DNA of 64,000 bases from Catenulispora sp. MAP5-51 (lineage in GTDB: Bacteria; Actinomycetota; Actinomycetes; Streptomycetales; Catenulisporaceae), in NCBI RefSeq assembly GCF_041261205.1, contig NZ_JBGCCH010000001.1, forward strand, positions 558,001-622,000. Direction: 5' to 3'. The notes beneath the pieces are model-generated. The model worked only from the letters and a program-made list of their open reading frames with translations, did not search any database and was not told the origin of the DNA. Shown here piece by piece: positions 61,981 through 64,000 of this stretch. The position numbers were made by a program, and so were the translations under genes. Every line of letters starts with the position of its first letter. Within the stretch, counting starts at the first letter, position 1.

Positions 61981-63139
61981 CAACCGTGCGCAGCGCCTCG
62001 GGCGTGAGGTCGGCCAGGCGCGGGTAGCCGTCGACGGCCATCAGCAGGTCCGCCTCGGCCAGCAGGGCGCGCAGCACGTGCACCAGCCCGTCGAGGCCGC
62101 CGAGCGCCAGGCCGTACAGGTAGGGGCGGCCGACCGCGACCGCGCTGGCGCCCAGGGCCAGGGCCTTGACGACGTCCGTCCCGCTGCGCACGCCGGAGTC
62201 GAAGATCACCGGCAGCCCGTCGGCGGCGGCGACCACCTCGGGCAGCGCGTCCAGGGCGGCCAGGCCGCCGTTGGCCTGCCGGCCGCCGTGGTTGGAGCAG
62301 TAGACGCCGTCCACTCCCCCGTCGCGCGCCCGCCGCACGTCCTCCGGGTGGCACAGACCCTTGACGATCAGCGGCAGCGTGGTGAGCGAGCGCAGCCAGG
62401 GCAAGTCGTCCCAGGTCAGAGGATTGCCGAAGACCCCGGCCCAGTGGAACACGGCCCCGCCCGGATCCTCCTCCGGCGTCTTGGCCAGCGCGGCCCGGAA
62501 GACGGGATCGCCGGTGTAGTTGGCCAGACAGTGCCCGCGCAGCTGCGGGAAGTTGGACGTGGACAGGTCCCGCGGCCGCCAACCGGTGACCCAGGTGTCC
62601 AGCGTGACCACGATCCCCTTGAACCCGGCGGCCTCGGCCCGGCTCACCAGGCTCGCGGCCAGATCCCGGTCGGTGGGCGTGTAGAGCTGGAAGAACCCGG
62701 GCGTCTCGCCGAACTCGGCGGCGACCTGCTCCATCGGATCCACCGACAGCGTCGAGGCGATCATCGGCACGCCGGTCTTCGCCGCGGCCCGCGCCGCCAC
62801 CAGGTCCCCGTGCCCGTCCTGGCAGCACAGTCCGAGCACCCCGACCGGCGCCATCATCAGCGGCGAGGGCAACGTCAGACCGAACATCGAGACCGACAGG
62901 TCACGCTGTGCGGCGCCGACGAACATCCGCGGGACGAGCGCGTGACGCAGGAAGGCGGTGACGTTGGCCCGCTGGGTGTGCTCGTCCCCGGCCCCGCCTG
63001 CGACGTAGGACCACACCGACGGAGCCATCGCGGCTTGCGCGCCGGCTTCCCAGCCCTCGTAGGTCATCGGGAAGCGCGGCACCACCCCTCGGAGTCCGTC
63101 GAAGTAGATCTCGTACTGATACGCGCCGAAGTCCGGCAT
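61973..63139 (-). CDS. FMN-dependent alpha-hydroxy-acid oxidase, lactate 2-monooxygenase-like
   Basis: A 388-residue TIM-barrel flavoenzyme. It has SVWSYVAGGAGDEHTQRAN, MMAPVGVLGLCCQDGHGDLVAARAAAKTGVP, LDTWVTGWRPRDL, PLIVKGLCHPEDVRRA (Lys260) and YCSNHGGRQANGG, whose His284 and Arg287 are the catalytic and substrate residues. The long insert near residues 195-250 (RGHCLANYTGDPVF) and the CCQDGHGD segment favour lactate 2-monooxygenase over L-lactate dehydrogenase. The expected reaction is conversion of L-lactate to acetate, CO2 and water. A CCTACG-AC-CGTAGG element lies at its promoter. Confidence 0.88.
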   Translation of the reverse strand: MPDFGAYQYEIYFDGLRGVVPRFPMTYEGWEAGAQAAMAPSVWSYVAGGAGDEHTQRANVTAFLRHALVPRMFVGAAQRDLSVSMFGLTLPSPLMMAPVGVLGLCCQDGHGDLVAARAAAKTGVPMIASTLSVDPMEQVAAEFGETPGFFQLYTPTDRDLAASLVSRAEAAGFKGIVVTLDTWVTGWRPRDLSTSNFPQLRGHCLANYTGDPVFRAALAKTPEEDPGGAVFHWAGVFGNPLTWDDLPWLRSLTTLPLIVKGLCHPEDVRRARDGGVDGVYCSNHGGRQANGGLAALDALPEVVAAADGLPVIFDSGVRSGTDVVKALALGASAVAVGRPYLYGLALGGLDGLVHVLRALLAEADLLMAVDGYPRLADLTPEALRTVAG

Positions 63140-63207
63140 CCGCTGTCAGCCTTCTTCCTGGTTGTCCGTGTCCTACGCAGGTATGCCCGCCGGTGAATTC
63201 GGCAGGC

Positions 63208-63223
63208 ATCCTACGACCGTAGG
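63208..63223 (-). promoter_or_regulatory. CCTACG-AC-CGTAGG palindrome overlapping a -10-like hexamer
   Basis: The perfect 6-bp arms (63210-63223) read leftward into TAGGAT (63213-63208), a plausible -10 about 70 bp before the lactate monooxygenase start. It closely resembles the element at 26616-26629. Confidence 0.55.
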
Positions 63224-63305
63224 CCTGGCGGCGCGCGGAGGTGAGGGTCGGAATGACGACTTGCTTCGGGTGGCGCGGGTCCGTGTGGCGCCGAGTGCCG
63301 GGCGC

Positions 63306-64000
63306 TCAGGCCAGGAACCCGCCGTCGACGGCCAGATGGCTGCCGTTGATGTAGGAAGCATCGTCGGAGAGCAGGAACGCGACCGCGGTGGCGATCTCGC
63401 GGCCGGTGCCCATCCGCCGCAGCGGGATGCCGGTGTCCGCGACCTTCTGGACGCCCTCGGGGTTGCCCTGGGTCATCTCGGTGTCGATGACGCCCGGCTG
63501 GAGTTCGTTGACCCGGATGCCCCGCGGGCCGAACTCGATCGCGGCGGATCGGGTCAGGCCGCGGATCCCGTGCTTGGCGCTGGAGTACTCGGGAGTGGGG
63601 CCGCCGCGGTCGGCGAAGACGCTGGAGATGTTGACGACGGCGCCGCCGCCGGACTCCAGGATCGCCGGGGTCTCGTACTTGAGGCCGTAGAACAGGCTGT
63701 TGAGGTCGATGTCGATGGTGCGGTGCCACTGCTCGACGGTCATCTCGGGCAGGGGGACGAAGTGGCCGGAGACCCCGGCGTTGTTCACGGCGCAGTGCAG
63801 GCCGCCGAACGCCTCGACGGTGCGGGCGACCGCGCGCTCGACGTCCTCGGGGCGGCTGACGTCGCCGGGGACCGCCAGGGCCCGGCCGCCGGCGGCGGTG
63901 ATCTCGGCGACGACCTCGTCGAGCTTGGCCGCGCGCCGTCCCACGACCGTGACGGCGGCGCCCCGTTCGGCGAGCAGGATCGCGGTGGCGCGCCCCATGC
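63306..64000 (-). CDS. Short-chain dehydrogenase/reductase (N-terminus outside window)
   Basis: The frame is open to the right edge, so the N-terminal Rossmann strand and most of the TGxxxGxG motif lie beyond 64000; the first residues seen are GRATAILLAERGAAV. The rest is complete: VNNAGVS, SSVFADRGG with the catalytic Ser, YSSAKHG as the catalytic YxxxK, the RGIRVNELQPGVIDTEM segment and the C-terminal INGSHLAVDGGFLA. It is a classical SDR of about 250 residues. It lies 166 bp upstream of the flavoenzyme gene on the same strand. The substrate is unknown. Confidence 0.9.
   Translation of the reverse strand, partial: MGRATAILLAERGAAVTVVGRRAAKLDEVVAEITAAGGRALAVPGDVSRPEDVERAVARTVEAFGGLHCAVNNAGVSGHFVPLPEMTVEQWHRTIDIDLNSLFYGLKYETPAILESGGGAVVNISSVFADRGGPTPEYSSAKHGIRGLTRSAAIEFGPRGIRVNELQPGVIDTEMTQGNPEGVQKVADTGIPLRRMGTGREIATAVAFLLSDDASYINGSHLAVDGGFLA

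Noticed and set aside
62901-63209. Minus-strand ORF starting at ATG 63209 before the lactate monooxygenase gene
   Set aside because: It runs out of frame through the start of a strongly supported enzyme and has shadow-like Arg/Gly composition.

Overview
The window is about 64 kb of high-GC DNA (strong G/C preference at third codon positions, many GTG starts, frequent 4-bp ATGA/GTGA gene overlaps). The gene content is that of a soil- or litter-type filamentous actinobacterium: many Tat/Sec-exported glycoside hydrolases, LacI/ROK/TetR regulators, an AtuA/TIGR03084 acyl-CoA operon, a TPM/PspA locus and a lanthipeptide synthetase. The exact genus cannot be fixed from the sequence alone. I see no rRNA or tRNA gene, IS element, prophage or CRISPR array.

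Layout. 1-3445: 3' end of a LanM-type lanthipeptide synthetase running tail-to-tail into an ABC exporter (edge of a probable lanthipeptide locus lying to the left). 3588-7998: secreted GH27 alpha-galactosidase, a secreted polysaccharide-lyase-like protein and a LacI regulator. 8179-10264: a DUF6884-like protein and a DUF4190/septum-formation-like membrane protein. 10324-19138: a seven-gene leftward operon (TIGR03084, AtuA, acyl-CoA dehydrogenase, carboxyltransferase and biotin subunits of an acyl-CoA carboxylase, enoyl-CoA hydratase, TetR), probably for leucine/isovalerate or acyclic-terpene breakdown, with a strong inverted repeat in its promoter region. 19268-21332: serine hydrolase, a small zincin, a possible frameshifted mini-gene and a DUF1330 protein. 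21359-26568: two exported proteins, a GHL10-type glycosidase and a 1184-residue phosphodiester-glycosidase/metallophosphoesterase. 26766-34217: three MFS transporters, one carrying a carboxypeptidase-regulatory-like tail, with a DUF1445 hydro-lyase, a VOC protein and a TetR that has twin operators. 34340-36922: an Endo-H type endoglycosidase with a near-consensus promoter flanked by two LacI-like sites, an SPFH protein and an unknown secreted protein.

37116-39178 holds a TPM-domain gene with an in-frame stop, fused at GAGGAC to a pspA gene that has lost its N-terminus and an internal segment; this looks like a decayed or deleted envelope-stress locus. 39259-45701 is a beta-galactoside uptake and hydrolysis cluster (ROK regulator, two permeases, binding lipoprotein, GH35). 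45885-51471 has a LacI regulator divergent from a GH10-CBM2 xylanase, then a DUF4132 protein. 51472-51688 carries a 14-bp tandem repeat. 51689-57063: PolX-PHP polymerase, a sugar-acid dehydratase/epimerase pair with its LacI regulator, and a candidate 49-residue membrane protein. 57322-64000: MMPL transporter divergent from a NarL-type two-component system, a lactate monooxygenase-like flavoenzyme and the 3' part of an SDR gene that runs off the window.

Taken together the window is mainly a polysaccharide/glycan-scavenging region: separately regulated exported hydrolases (alpha-galactosidase, Endo-H, beta-galactosidase, xylanase, GHL10) supply sugars to an ABC importer and to the sugar-acid dehydratase, while the acyl-CoA operon handles branched-chain carbon. 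Two patterns recur: predicted leaderless promoters (a TANNNT hexamer 6-7 nt before the start codon) and short tandem repeats lying on or next to stop codons.
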